DNA of 64,000 nucleotides from Methylobacterium sp. AMS5 (GCF_001542815.1 NZ_CP006992.1:2857501-2921500), one strand, 5' to 3'. Numbered from the stretch's first letter, positions 28,150-37,498 are shown. Program-made: numbers and translations. Notes: generated from the sequence alone by a model not told the origin.

Positions 28150-30135
28150 ATGCATGCCCGGATGAACTGCCTGCTGCGTTCGCCGGTTTTTGGTGGCGTT
28201 CTTCTAAGTGTCGCGGCGCTGGTCCTTCTACCGCAGCCGGCGGCCGCTTTCGACCTGTTCGGCTTGTTCGGCTCGGATGAGGAGCCGCCAGCTCCGAGCG
28301 CGACGGCGCTGCCCTATAGCCTGCGGATCACCGGCACCGACGACTCGGACATTCTCCGTGCCCTGCAGGACACCTCGACGCTCTACCGCCTGCGCCAGGA
28401 GGCGCCGCCGGACGGGGAGGGGCTGGTGCGGCGCGCCGAGGCCGATCTGCGCCGCCTGACCGATGTGCTCTCGGGTTACGGCTACTATCAGGGCACCGTC
28501 TCGATCCGCATCGACGGAGTCCCGGTCGGTGGCGAGGCCTCGCTCGTTGCCGCCTCACGCGCAGCGGAGAACGCGCGCGCTCGCACGCTCGTGCCGGTCA
28601 AGATCGCGGTCGATCTCGGTCCCGCCTACGCCCTGCGCACCGTGAACGTCATCGACCCTCGCGGCCGTCCGTTCTCGGACGAGGTGCTGCCCGAGCGCTT
28701 CACCCGCACCGGCGACGACGTTCCGGCTCGCTCGGCGACCGTGCTCGCCCGCGAGGCGAAGATCGTCGATCGCTTCCGCGCCCTCGGCCACCCCTTCGCC
28801 AAGGCCGTGACGCGCGATCCCGTCGTGGACGACGCGGCCCACGTTATGGACGTGACCTTCACGATCGATCCCGGGCCGATGGCCGGCCTCGGCGAGGTCT
28901 CGGTGAAGGCGACCGACGGCATCGATCCGGCGGTGATCCGCTCGTTCATCTATTCCGAGCCCGGCGATCCCTACTCGCCGAAGGCGGTCTCCGACATCCG
29001 TCGCTCAGTCGCCCGCATCGAGGGCCTCGGTGCGGTCCGCGTGCGCGAGGGCGAGAGCCTCGATGCACAGGGCAACCTGCCGATCTTCGTCGAGGTGAGC
29101 GAGCGCGAGCGCAACCTCATCGGTGTCTCGGCGCGCTACTCCACCGTCGATGGGCCGGGCGTGCGCGCCTACTACGCCAACCGCAACCTCTGGGGCGGCG
29201 GCGAGACGCTGCGGCTCGACGCCGACATCTACTATCTCGGACTCGGCTTCGATCCGTTCGCGACCCAGCGCAAGCTTGCCGGCATCGACACGACCGGCCT
29301 CGGCGGGCGCCTCTCGGCGACCTTCGTGAAGCCGGCACTCGGCGGCACCCGCAACGACCTGCTGGCGAACGTCTTCGTCACCCGCGAGGTGCAGCAGAGC
29401 TACTTCGTGGACGCGGCCGGAGCCTCAGTCGCGGTCCGCCACCGCTTCTCCGACACCTTCTCGGCCCAGATCGGCCTCGACGGGCAGGTCGGCCGCTCCA
29501 AGGATGCCATCGGCACCGTCGATTACCGCCTGATCGGCGTGCCGGTCTCGGTGACCTACGACTCGACCGACAGCCTGCTCGATCCCACCGAGGGTTTCCG
29601 CGTGATCGCCTCGGCCGCGCCCTATCCCGGCTTCCTCGGCTCGGATCCGGGCATCTTCGTCGCGAAGGCTCAGGGCTCGACCTATTACGCGCTCGATGAC
29701 GAGGCGAGATACGTGCTCGCCGGGCGCGTCGGCTTCGGCTCGGTCTCGGGCGCCCGCCTCGATGAGATTCCCGACAATTTCCGCTTCTTCGCCGGTGGCG
29801 GCGGCTCGGTGCGCGGCTTTGCCTTCCGCACCCTCGGGCCCCGCGGCCCGTTCAACCTGCCGATCGGCGGGCGCAGCTTGCTCGAGGCTTCGATCGAGGC
29901 CCGCATCAAGATCACCGACACGATCGGCATCGTGCCCTTCTTCGACGCGGGCACCGCCTTCGCCTCGACGCTGCCGGATTTCGATGAGCGTATCCGCAAG
30001 GCGGCGGGCATCGGCCTGCGCTACTACACCGGCATCGGTCCGATCCGCGCCGACCTCGCTTTCCCGCTCGACCGGATCAAGGGAAACCGCGAGCTGCCGG
30101 CCGCCCTGTACATCAGCCTCGGACAGGCGTTCTGA
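28150..30135 (+). CDS. tamA: TamA, outer-membrane autotransporter/translocation assembly protein, 661 aa
   Basis: Omp85-family barrel that works with TamB in outer-membrane protein insertion and phospholipid transport. A signal peptide ends near PQPAAA. POTRA-like domains follow (for example GYGYYQGTVSIRIDG and ALGHPFAKAVTRDPVVDD). The 16-strand barrel occupies about residues 330-661, with a VRGF motif (GGGGSVRGFAF) typical of Omp85 lid-lock. The last strand ends YISLGQAF. The ATG at 28162 is an alternative, and the frame is open further upstream. tamB starts on the next base after the stop. Confidence 0.92.
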   Translation: MHARMNCLLRSPVFGGVLLSVAALVLLPQPAAAFDLFGLFGSDEEPPAPSATALPYSLRITGTDDSDILRALQDTSTLYRLRQEAPPDGEGLVRRAEADLRRLTDVLSGYGYYQGTVSIRIDGVPVGGEASLVAASRAAENARARTLVPVKIAVDLGPAYALRTVNVIDPRGRPFSDEVLPERFTRTGDDVPARSATVLAREAKIVDRFRALGHPFAKAVTRDPVVDDAAHVMDVTFTIDPGPMAGLGEVSVKATDGIDPAVIRSFIYSEPGDPYSPKAVSDIRRSVARIEGLGAVRVREGESLDAQGNLPIFVEVSERERNLIGVSARYSTVDGPGVRAYYANRNLWGGGETLRLDADIYYLGLGFDPFATQRKLAGIDTTGLGGRLSATFVKPALGGTRNDLLANVFVTREVQQSYFVDAAGASVAVRHRFSDTFSAQIGLDGQVGRSKDAIGTVDYRLIGVPVSVTYDSTDSLLDPTEGFRVIASAAPYPGFLGSDPGIFVAKAQGSTYYALDDEARYVLAGRVGFGSVSGARLDEIPDNFRFFAGGGGSVRGFAFRTLGPRGPFNLPIGGRSLLEASIEARIKITDTIGIVPFFDAGTAFASTLPDFDERIRKAAGIGLRYYTGIGPIRADLAFPLDRIKGNRELPAALYISLGQAF

Positions 30136-33100
30136 ATGGCGTTTTCTGCTCGCGGACGACACCGTCGCAGCCCGGCCGCCACGGCGGGCGAGGGGCGGAG
30201 CCGAGCCTACGGCCGAGCGGTGTTCGCGGCCGCGTTCCTGTCGATCGCACTGCTTTTTGCCGCATTCATCACCACCGACGACGCCCGCGCTGCCGATGGC
30301 GAGAAGACGGTGCTCGGCGGTCTGCTGTCGAAAGCGCTGTCGACGCCCTCGTCGCAGGTCACGATCGGCGCCGTCGATGGCGCCCTGTCCTCGGATGCCA
30401 CGATCCGCGATGTGGTCATCAGCGATTCCGACGGCCCGTGGCTGAAGCTCGACCGCGCTCGCCTGATCTGGCGGCGCCTCGCCCTTCTGTCCGGCCGGCT
30501 CGAAGTCGATACCCTCGAAATCGGCCGGCTCGAAGTGCTGCGCAAGCCGGTGCCCGGCCCGACGCCGGCCGAGGCCGAGCCCGATGGAAGCCTGCTGCCG
30601 GACCTGCCGGTGAAGGTCGAGATCAAGAGCTTCGCGCTGGCCGAACTGGTGCTGGGCGAGAGCATCGCGGGCCAGCCGGCGCGGCTCGCGGGCGATGGCA
30701 AGGCGAAGCTTGGAAACCCGTCCGAGGGGCTCGACGTCAGCGCGGATTTCCGCCGCCTCGATGCGGCCGGACGCTTCATCGCCCGTCTGCTGTTCGTGCC
30801 CAAGGGCGAGCGCCTGGAGGTGAAGGCGAGCCTCGTCGAGCCGGAGGGCGGCCTGCTCTCGAAGGCGGCGAACCTTCCCGGCACGCCGCCGATCAACTTC
30901 GATCTCGACGGTCGCGGCACCCTCGATTCCTTCAACGCCCGCCTCGACTTCGATGCCGGCCCGGAGATCGGTGCGAAGGGCGGCGCGCGCCTCTCGCGCA
31001 TCGGCACCGATCGGCGCCTGAGCCTCGACCTGACCTCGCGCATCGAGGGCCTGGTGCCGGGCCCGGCTGCTGCGATCTTCTCCGGCGAGACCAAGCTCGA
31101 CGGCGGCATGGCTTTCTCCGACACGGGGGCGTTCCGCATCGACCGGCTCGACCTCGCCTCGCGCACCGCACGGCTCGCAATCGGCGGCGCCCTGACCGCC
31201 GACCGGGTCGCGGATTTCACGATCTCGGCCCGCACGGTCCCGACCGAGGGCGGTGTCACCAAGGCGGCGGATGCCGAGCTGGACACTCTCGTCTTCGACG
31301 GAAATCTGAAGGGGCCGCTCTCCTCGCCGCGGGTGAAGGGCAATCTCAAGGCGGCCGGCCTGCGCACCAGCGAATCGAGCCTGGAGCGGATCGATGCCGT
31401 TCTGAACGTCGAGCCGACGGGCGCCGACAAGGCGCAGCGCTTCAGCATCACCGCCGATGCGGCCGTGGAGGGCCTCCGCCTCGCCGATCCGGCGCTCCGC
31501 CGCGCTGTCGGCAGCCGGGCCAAGCTGACCCTGCGCGCCGCTGCGGGCTCGGACGGCGTCCTCGACGTCACGACCCTGACCGTCGAATCCGATACGGCCC
31601 GCGCCGCCTATGCCGGACGGATCGGGCAGAACACGCTGGCCGGCACGCTCGAGGCGGCTTTGTCCGATGCCGGCGCTTTCTCGGGCATCGCGGGACGGAC
31701 CCTGGCCGGCCGTCTCGATGCCAAGGCGATCCTGAGCGGAGATCCCGCCCGCAAGGCTCTCTCCGCTGACCTCGATCTGCGCGGCGGCGGTCTCGTACTC
31801 GGCGACGCGACCGCCGACCGGCTTGTCGGCCGCGCTCCGTCGCTCACGGGGCGCGTCTCGCAGACCTATGACGGCTACGGTTTCGAGCGCCTCCGCTTCG
31901 AGGGCGCGGGGTTCGTCGCGATCCTCCAGGGACAGGCGAACGCCAAGATCGCAGACGTCGCCGCCCGCGTCGATCTCAAGACGCTTTCCGCCTTCGACGA
32001 GCGCCTCTCCGGGCCGGCGAGCGCCGATGCGCGGCTGACGGGCTCCCTGCTCAAGCCCGCCGTCACCGCCGCGCTCCGCGCACCCGAAGTGAGCGCCAAC
32101 GGGCGTCCGATCCGGGATCTGCGCCTCGACGTGGCGCTGAACGACCTGCGCGATGCCCTCGACGGCACCCTGCGCATGACCGGCGACATCGCCGGCAAGC
32201 CGCTGCGGGCCGAGGCCCACATCGCCCGGCCGAACCGCAGCGACTACGCCCTCGACCGGCTCGCCTTCGCCCTCGGTTCCGTCTTGGCGGACGGACAGGC
32301 GGTCGTGAACGCCGACAGCCTCCTCACCGAGGGCGCCTTGACGGTCCGGGCCGGCGATCTCGGAGACCTGTCGCCGCTTGCCCTCGCGCCCATGGGCGGC
32401 AGTCTCGATGCGGCGGTGACCCTTTCCCGCATGGGCGGACGCCAGGACGCGACGGTCCGCGCGACGGGCACCAGCCTGCGCTACGACACGTTCGGTCTTG
32501 CCAAGCTCGACGCGGATCTCACCGGCCGCGACCTGCGAGCCCATCCGGTCATCGACGGCCATGCCGACGTCGGGCGGCTCGTCGCGGCGGGCCAGAGCAT
32601 CGATACGGTGCGGCTCACCGCCAACGGCACCGCGGCGGCGAGCGACATCACCCTCACCGCCCAGGCCCGCGGCTTCGCCCTCGACGGTGCCGCGCGGCTG
32701 ATCCCGGCCGATCGCACGCGGATCGAAATTGCCCGGTTCTCGGCGCAGCGGGGCGGCGACCGTCTGGCGCTGGCCGGCCCCGCCGCGATCATCCTCGATG
32801 GTGGCTCGGCGCTGATCGAGAATCTGGTGGTTGCCGCCGGCTCCGGCCGGGTCAGCATGCAGGGGCGAGTCGGGTCCGACCTCGACCTCAAGCTCGGCAT
32901 CCGTGCCCTGCCGCTGTCGCTCGCGCGGATCGCGAGCCCAAGCCTTGCCTTGTCCGGCACGCTGGAGGGTGAGGCCGACCTGCGCGGGACCGCCGCGCGG
33001 CCGGAGGGGCGCTACGCTCTCACCGTCGCCGGCCTCGTGACGCCCGAAACCCGCAAGGCCGGCCTGCCGCCGATCACCGCGCGGGCGAGCGGCCGGCTCA

Positions 33101-34527
33101 ATGACGGCGCGGCCAGCATCGACGGGCGGGTCTCGTCCGGACGCGGCGCTGACGTAACGGTGACGGGCACAGTGCCGGTCGAAGCCGGCGGCGGGCTGAA
33201 TCTCCGCGCCCGAGGCAACCTCGACGCGGCGCTGGCCAATTCGATGTTGAGCGCGAGCGGGCAGCGGGTTGCCGGCCGAATCGTGCTCGATGCGGGCGTG
33301 ACCGGTACGGTCGCGGCGCCGAAGGTGGAAGGCTCCGCGACGCTTTCGGGGGGCAGCGTCACCGATCCGCTCAACGGCATCCGCATCACCGACATCCAGG
33401 GCCGGGTGACCGGCCGCGGCGACACCATCGTCATCGAGCGGCTGACGGCGGCGACCCGTAATGGCGGGCGCCTTTCCATGGACGGGCGCGTCGCCGTGGA
33501 ACCGGCCTCCGGCTTTCCCGGCACGCTCCGCATCACCGCCGACCGGGCCGAACTGGTGTCGAGCCCGCTGATGACAGCGGTCTCGAGCCTGAACCTCGCT
33601 CTGTCGGGGCCGCTGGCCCGCAAGCCGATGATCAAGGGTCGGGTCGATGTCGTCTCCATCGACGTGTCGGTGCCCGACCGCCTGCCCGCCACGGTGCAGC
33701 CACTGCCGGGCATACGCCGGGTGAATGTGACGCCTGAGGTGCGCGAGCGCCTCGCCAAGCGGGCCGAGCGCAGGGCGCAGATCGAGGCGGCCGGCCGCCG
33801 GAAGAAGGCGGCCCCGCCCTTCGACGCCGGTCTCGACGTGATCGTGAGCGCGCCGAGCCGCATCTTCGTGCGCGGGCGCGGCATCGACGCGGAACTCGGC
33901 GGCGAGTTGCACGTCACCGGCTCCTCGCGCGACCCGCAGGCCAATGGCGACTTCTCCCTGCGCCGTGGCGTGTTCAGCCTCGGCGGCCAGCGCCTCGACT
34001 TCACCCGCGGCCGGGTGTTCTTCGCGGGCGACATCGCCCAGCCCGACCTCGATTTTGCCGCCGAGACCAAGGCCGCCGACGTCACCGCCCGCGTCGCGGT
34101 CACCGGCCCCGCGGCGCAGCCCGTCTTCGCGCTCTCCTCCGATCCCAGCCTGCCGCAGGACGAGATCCTCTCGCGCATCCTGTTCAAGAAGGCGGCGGCC
34201 GGGCTCTCGGCGTTCCAGGCGCTGCAACTGGCCCAGGCCGTGGCGCAGCTCTCCGGCGGGGCAGGGGGGCCCGACGTGTTCGAGGCGGCCCGCAAGGGGC
34301 TCGGCCTCGACAGCCTCGATGTCTCGACGGGCGCGAGCGGCGGCCCGGCGGTCGGCGCTTCGCGCTACATCAACGACCGCATCAGCGTCGGCGTGAAGGC
34401 CGGCGCCAAGCCCGCCGACACCGCCGCGACGATCAACTACGACGTGACGCGGCGGATCAAGCTGAACGGTGAGGCCGGCAGCGACGGCCGCACCTCGGTC
34501 GGCGTCGGCGCGGAATGGGAGTGGTAG
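30136..34527 (+). CDS. tamB: TamB, translocation and assembly module inner-membrane protein, 1463 aa
   Basis: An N-terminal membrane anchor (VFAAAFLSIALLFAAFITT) precedes a very long periplasmic beta-taco made of repetitive strands, thought to form a hydrophobic groove for lipids between the membranes. The C-terminal DUF490 domain (about residues 1130-1463) includes SFxLxxG-like ANGDFSLRRGVFSLGGQRLDF and ends in the TamB aromatic tail GVGAEWEW. Length is normal for the family. It is translationally coupled to tamA (TGAATG). Confidence 0.93.
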   Translation: MAFSARGRHRRSPAATAGEGRSRAYGRAVFAAAFLSIALLFAAFITTDDARAADGEKTVLGGLLSKALSTPSSQVTIGAVDGALSSDATIRDVVISDSDGPWLKLDRARLIWRRLALLSGRLEVDTLEIGRLEVLRKPVPGPTPAEAEPDGSLLPDLPVKVEIKSFALAELVLGESIAGQPARLAGDGKAKLGNPSEGLDVSADFRRLDAAGRFIARLLFVPKGERLEVKASLVEPEGGLLSKAANLPGTPPINFDLDGRGTLDSFNARLDFDAGPEIGAKGGARLSRIGTDRRLSLDLTSRIEGLVPGPAAAIFSGETKLDGGMAFSDTGAFRIDRLDLASRTARLAIGGALTADRVADFTISARTVPTEGGVTKAADAELDTLVFDGNLKGPLSSPRVKGNLKAAGLRTSESSLERIDAVLNVEPTGADKAQRFSITADAAVEGLRLADPALRRAVGSRAKLTLRAAAGSDGVLDVTTLTVESDTARAAYAGRIGQNTLAGTLEAALSDAGAFSGIAGRTLAGRLDAKAILSGDPARKALSADLDLRGGGLVLGDATADRLVGRAPSLTGRVSQTYDGYGFERLRFEGAGFVAILQGQANAKIADVAARVDLKTLSAFDERLSGPASADARLTGSLLKPAVTAALRAPEVSANGRPIRDLRLDVALNDLRDALDGTLRMTGDIAGKPLRAEAHIARPNRSDYALDRLAFALGSVLADGQAVVNADSLLTEGALTVRAGDLGDLSPLALAPMGGSLDAAVTLSRMGGRQDATVRATGTSLRYDTFGLAKLDADLTGRDLRAHPVIDGHADVGRLVAAGQSIDTVRLTANGTAAASDITLTAQARGFALDGAARLIPADRTRIEIARFSAQRGGDRLALAGPAAIILDGGSALIENLVVAAGSGRVSMQGRVGSDLDLKLGIRALPLSLARIASPSLALSGTLEGEADLRGTAARPEGRYALTVAGLVTPETRKAGLPPITARASGRLNDGAASIDGRVSSGRGADVTVTGTVPVEAGGGLNLRARGNLDAALANSMLSASGQRVAGRIVLDAGVTGTVAAPKVEGSATLSGGSVTDPLNGIRITDIQGRVTGRGDTIVIERLTAATRNGGRLSMDGRVAVEPASGFPGTLRITADRAELVSSPLMTAVSSLNLALSGPLARKPMIKGRVDVVSIDVSVPDRLPATVQPLPGIRRVNVTPEVRERLAKRAERRAQIEAAGRRKKAAPPFDAGLDVIVSAPSRIFVRGRGIDAELGGELHVTGSSRDPQANGDFSLRRGVFSLGGQRLDFTRGRVFFAGDIAQPDLDFAAETKAADVTARVAVTGPAAQPVFALSSDPSLPQDEILSRILFKKAAAGLSAFQALQLAQAVAQLSGGAGGPDVFEAARKGLGLDSLDVSTGASGGPAVGASRYINDRISVGVKAGAKPADTAATINYDVTRRIKLNGEAGSDGRTSVGVGAEWEW

Positions 34528-34592
34528 GCGCGCTTGCGAGCGTCGGCGAAGCGGCCCGAGACGTCATGAGCTGCGAACCAAAGGGAGCGAGC

Positions 34593-35168
34593 ATGAGGCG
34601 GGCTTTCACCCACGCGTCCGGATTGTCCCTCGCTCTTTTGCTCGTCAGCGCTGCCGCGACCAGCGGAGAGTTCACGGATCCGGCGACAGGCTTCTCGGTG
34701 ACCGTGCCGGACGGCTTCGCCATCCGACCGCCGCGCCAGGACCCCAACCACGAAACCCTGGTCGACATCGTTAGCCTGACCGGGCAGCCGCCGGTCGCGG
34801 GACGCAGCGAAGCGCTTTGTGCGGCCGGGTTCAGACGGAATCCGAAGGGCGCGATTGCCTCACAGGACGCGTTGAACGCCCTGCCGGCCCTTCGAAACCG
34901 GGTCGCCGAAGCCCGACAGGTTCTGAATGGTCAAGGCCTGGAGACGGAGACCGTCGAGCCGATCCATAGCCGCGACTTCGCCGGGTTCGAGATCGTCTCA
35001 ATCCCGACGACCGGGCCCGACCACCGCAACGTCCGCATCTACATGGCGATCATGGACCGCGTCATCGGCCGAACGGACATCGTCTGCGCGACGACGAAGC
35101 AGGCTCTGCCGAGCGCGCTGCCGGTTTTTCGCGCGATACGCGACGGCACGCGTCCGCCCACACGGTAG
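34593..35168 (+). CDS. secreted hypothetical protein, 191 aa
   Basis: AAGGGAGC precedes the ATG. A signal peptide (ALLLVSAAATSG) is followed by FTDPATGFSVTVPDGFAIRP, a phrase seen at the start of many small periplasmic proteins of unknown function. Two cysteines (EALCAAGF and DIVCATT) could form a disulfide. No enzyme motif was found. A strong terminator ends the transcript. Confidence 0.75.
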   Translation: MRRAFTHASGLSLALLLVSAAATSGEFTDPATGFSVTVPDGFAIRPPRQDPNHETLVDIVSLTGQPPVAGRSEALCAAGFRRNPKGAIASQDALNALPALRNRVAEARQVLNGQGLETETVEPIHSRDFAGFEIVSIPTTGPDHRNVRIYMAIMDRVIGRTDIVCATTKQALPSALPVFRAIRDGTRPPTR

Positions 35169-35227
35169 GGGTCCGGTCGCATCGGTGCCCGAACGGTTCG
35201 CGATGCCGTCGTCGGTCAACTTGAAAG

Positions 35228-35256
35228 AGCCCGGCGCCGTCACGGCGCCGGGCTTT
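35228..35256. terminator. strong hairpin terminator between convergent genes
   Basis: AGCCCGGCGCCG and CGGCGCCGGGCT form a perfect 12-bp stem around TCA, followed by TT on the plus strand and preceded by AAAG. It can end the secreted-protein transcript on plus and the cyanase remnant on minus. A diverged version of the same hairpin lies in the same place next to the intact cyanase gene (36789-36818). Confidence 0.85.
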
Positions 35257-35272
35257 GCCGACGGGAGGCGTC

Positions 35273-35517
35273 CTACGGCTCCTTGAAGCCGTATTCCGGC
35301 ACGCCCTCGTCGTTGCCGTAATACTTGTAGGGCAGACACTTGCCGGAAAGATTCATCTTCATCCGGTCGCCCTTGTTGTTGGGCTCGCGCTCCATCGTCA
35401 TGTTGAAGTCGATCGCCGACATGATGCCGTCGCCAAATCCTTCCTGGATCAGCTCTTTCCAGGTGGTGCCATAGACCATCACCAGCTCGTAGAAGCGGTA
35501 GATCAGCGGGTCGGTCG
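35273..35517 (-). pseudogene. 5'-truncated cyanase copy (C-terminal half only)
   Basis: The last 81 codons match residues 83-162 of the intact cyanase at 36836-37324, with about 90% nucleotide identity by eye. They keep the catalytic trio (R in LIYRFYEL, E three residues later, S in GIMSAIDF). Upstream of residue 83 the sequence has no similarity to cyanase, so the N-terminal helical domain is gone. Several protein-level changes exist (for example [12 protein letters not shown] against VKLAMSGKFLPY). This suggests an old duplication or a second, related gene that later lost its front end. The frame stays open into non-homologous DNA, but no function is expected. Confidence 0.85.
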
Positions 35518-35930
35518 CCGGGCGACCTGCCCGAAGAAGACGGCGGATGGCATCGCATAGGTGTCGCCGGCGATGACGCATTTGGATCGAAGCACGATCC
35601 GCTTGACCACGTGAGCCGCGGTGACCGGTGGTGCGCAGCCGCTCGCGGCCGGCTGGAAACCGCCGGATGTGCCCCAAAGCGTTCCCTCGGAGCGGGTCGG
35701 TGACCAAGCCTTGTCGGGATGCCCGGGACCGTACTGTCCGGTGACGTGTTCGCCCCTGCTCGTACAATACGTTTAATTAATAGATTTAATCCTGATTAAA
35801 AGTCTGGCTCTGTGCAAATTTATTGCAATATCCAAGATGTGTTTTCGCGCACTTGGCTTTCGATATCGGGTTTATATTCAAGCAATGTGCCTCTTGTTTG
35901 GGCCACGCTCTGCAAGACAGGAGAAATTTG
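35518..35930. other. gene-free AT-richer stretch beside the cyanase remnant
   Basis: 413 bases with no supported gene. On the minus strand, about 35520-35755 can be read in another frame as a protein-like fragment (including [16 protein letters not shown] and [18 protein letters not shown]) that has no start codon and ends in stops, so it may be a remnant of another gene. From about 35765 to 35900 the DNA is clearly richer in A/T than the rest of the window, and probably holds the promoter of the next small gene. Confidence 0.4.
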
Positions 35931-36191
35931 TTGTTTCGTGGATTAAACCGCGTGTTGGGTCTGCTTTTTGCCGTCGCCCTCATCCTCCTGCCGACATCGG
36001 CGCTGGCTCGGCGCACGATGGATCTCCAAGGCCCCGCCGATCCGAATCGGATGTACTGCGACATCGTCGTGAAACGTCCCGGTGGAAACCCGACTCAGGA
36101 CATGACCGGCTCGATCGGTCACGCAAAGAGCTATCAAAGCGGCGGAGGTCGAGCGAACCCGCTGATCTGTTATCTCCCCGGAACACGCTGA
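35931..36191 (+). CDS. small secreted hypothetical protein, 86 aa
   Basis: TTG start with AGGAGA six bases upstream. A longer open frame exists from 35823 but has no ribosome-binding site. A signal peptide (VLGLLFAVALILLPTSALA) ends in a good cleavage site. The mature part of about 58 residues has two cysteines (MYCDIVV and LICYLPG), possibly one disulfide. Not recognised. Neighbouring DNA is AT-richer than average, hinting at acquired sequence. Confidence 0.6.
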   Translation: MFRGLNRVLGLLFAVALILLPTSALARRTMDLQGPADPNRMYCDIVVKRPGGNPTQDMTGSIGHAKSYQSGGGRANPLICYLPGTR

Positions 36192-36382
36192 CAGCATCGC
36201 GATGCGACGGGGGGGGAGCGCGCGACAGGTCACCGGAAACAGATCCAATCTTGGCTGATTGATTTCCAGTCCAAGGCCGGTCGGACGCAAAGTGCGGCGG
36301 CGCATATTCATAATAGGCGCTCCGATATAAGAAGGATCCACAAAAAACGAAAAGGATCTGCAATCGAAAAGGGAGATGAAGC

Positions 36383-36652
36383 GTGACTGGAACGACATCT
36401 TTGAGAATCGCGCTCGTCGGCGTGATCTACCTGCTCTCGTACACGGCCGCGAACGCGATGAATCATCCGGCGCGGACGGGTACGGGCGGTGGCCCGGAGA
36501 CGACGATCACAGCCCCGCACGTCGCGCCGACAGGAAGAGTCATCCCGCGCCCGCAGGTCTTGGGCTCCCCAACAACCGGCGAGGCCGCGCGGAAGCCTGA
36601 ACCTCAGTTCAAGGACAGTTTCCTCATGAAGGACATCTGTGTCGGCTGCTGA
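36383..36652 (+). CDS. small secreted hypothetical protein, 89 aa
   Basis: GTG start preceded by AAAAGGGAGATG. The N-terminus (LRIALVGVIYLLSYTAANA) is a signal peptide. The mature peptide is rich in Pro, Gly and Thr and ends KDICVGC, with two cysteines in the last four residues. No family recognised. It lies 11 bases before a 79-bp inverted-repeat element that may serve as its transcript end. Confidence 0.55.
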   Translation: MTGTTSLRIALVGVIYLLSYTAANAMNHPARTGTGGGPETTITAPHVAPTGRVIPRPQVLGSPTTGEAARKPEPQFKDSFLMKDICVGC

Positions 36653-36662
36653 GGCGGATAAG

Positions 36663-36741
36663 AGTGCCTCGCAAAACTCCCGGTCTCCGACCGTTCTCGT
36701 TCTGGCGATGAAAGGATGGCGGAAGTTTTGTGCGAGACACT
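36663..36741. repeat. 79-bp inverted-repeat element, copy 1
   Basis: Ends AGTGCCTCGCAAAACTCCCG and the inverse of AGTGTCTCGCACAAAACTTC pair imperfectly; the centre has CCGACCGTTCTCGTT. A second element of identical length lies at 60686-60764, with 67 of 79 bases the same. No target-site duplication was seen. It could be a MITE-like or REP-like element. Confidence 0.75.
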
Positions 36742-36788
36742 CAGGCGCGGGCGATATCGACCCGACAGCAGCCCTGCGGGACGAAGAG

Positions 36789-36818
36789 AAGCCCGGCGCC
36801 GTCATGGCCCGGGCTTTT
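36789..36818. terminator. hairpin past the cyanase stop
   Basis: AAGCCCGG pairs with CCGGGCTT, with an inner GCC/GGC stem and a one-base bulge; TTT follows on plus. Position and sequence parallel the hairpin at 35228-35256 beside the truncated copy, so the duplication included it. Confidence 0.65.
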
Positions 36819-36835
36819 ACTGAACCGGACGGCTC

Positions 36836-37324
36836 CTACGGCTCCTTGAAGCCGTATTCCGGCACGCCGTCCTCGTTGCCGTAATACTTGTAGGGCAGGA
36901 ACTTGCCCGACATGGCGAGTTTGACCCGGTCACCCTTGTTGTTGGGCTCGCGCTCCATCGTCATGTTGAAGTCGATCGCCGACATGATGCCGTCGCCGAA
37001 CTCCTCCTGGATCAGCTCTTTCCAAGTGGTGCCGTAGACCATCACGAGCTCGTAGAAACGGTAGATCAGCGGGTCCGTCGGCGGAATCTGCGGGATCGAG
37101 CCGCGATAGGGGGCCTCGTTCAGCATCCGCTCCTCGGCCTGGCTCAGCCCGAACAGCTCGGCGGCCTTCTTGGCCTGAGCCTTCGGAAGCTTCATCTGGC
37201 CCATGCAGGCGGCGGTGATGAGGATCGGCGAGATGCCTCCGATCTCGTCCTGGATGTACTTCCAGGTCCAGCCCTTCTCGCGCTTGATGTCGAGAAGCTT
37301 CTCGGTGAGGTCTTCGCGCTTCAT
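36836..37324 (-). CDS. cynS: cyanate hydratase (cyanase), 162 aa
   Basis: Converts cyanate and bicarbonate to ammonia and two CO2 in the cytoplasm, as a decamer. It has an N-terminal helix-turn-helix-like domain (KGWTWKYIQDEIGGISPILIT) and the C-terminal catalytic fold with Arg89, Glu92 and Ser115. These have the same spacing as Arg96, Glu99 and Ser122 in E. coli. Length is normal. No carbonic anhydrase or transporter gene lies beside it. A sigma-54 promoter about 160 bases upstream and a divergent sigma-54 activator gene indicate regulated expression. GGGAGACAAGC precedes the ATG. Confidence 0.96.
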   Translation of the reverse strand: MKREDLTEKLLDIKREKGWTWKYIQDEIGGISPILITAACMGQMKLPKAQAKKAAELFGLSQAEERMLNEAPYRGSIPQIPPTDPLIYRFYELVMVYGTTWKELIQEEFGDGIMSAIDFNMTMEREPNNKGDRVKLAMSGKFLPYKYYGNEDGVPEYGFKEP

Positions 37325-37483
37325 GCTTGTCTCCCTTCCGGCCGAGGGCCGGTTGCGATGGGGGCGGCCGTTCGGATGCCTGGGGGCGTAGCGTCCGAAC
37401 GGCCAGACCGTCTCGACCCGCCTGAGCGGACCGGACGGCACTCGGCTGACGGGCCAGGAGCCGCGCCATTGCGAACATGGGCC

Positions 37484-37498
37484 GCAAGCGGCGTGCCA
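37484..37498 (-). promoter_or_regulatory. sigma-54 (-24/-12) promoter of cynS
   Basis: On the minus strand TGGCACG-N4-TTGC is a full match to the sigma-54 consensus, with the invariant GG and GC at the right spacing. Transcription would start near 37472 and give a leader of about 150 bases. Three operator-like repeats lie 75-120 bases upstream of it. Confidence 0.8.

Noticed and set aside
29425..34227. A 1600-codon open frame on the minus strand opposite tamA and tamB
   Set aside because: It lies across two well-supported genes, has no domain or membrane pattern, and is rich in Arg, Gly, Asp and His as expected for the reverse of GC-rich codons.
35520..35755. Protein-like minus-strand fragment beside the cyanase remnant
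   Set aside because: Reads smoothly for about 75 codons but has no start codon and no recognisable family; kept only as a possible gene remnant.
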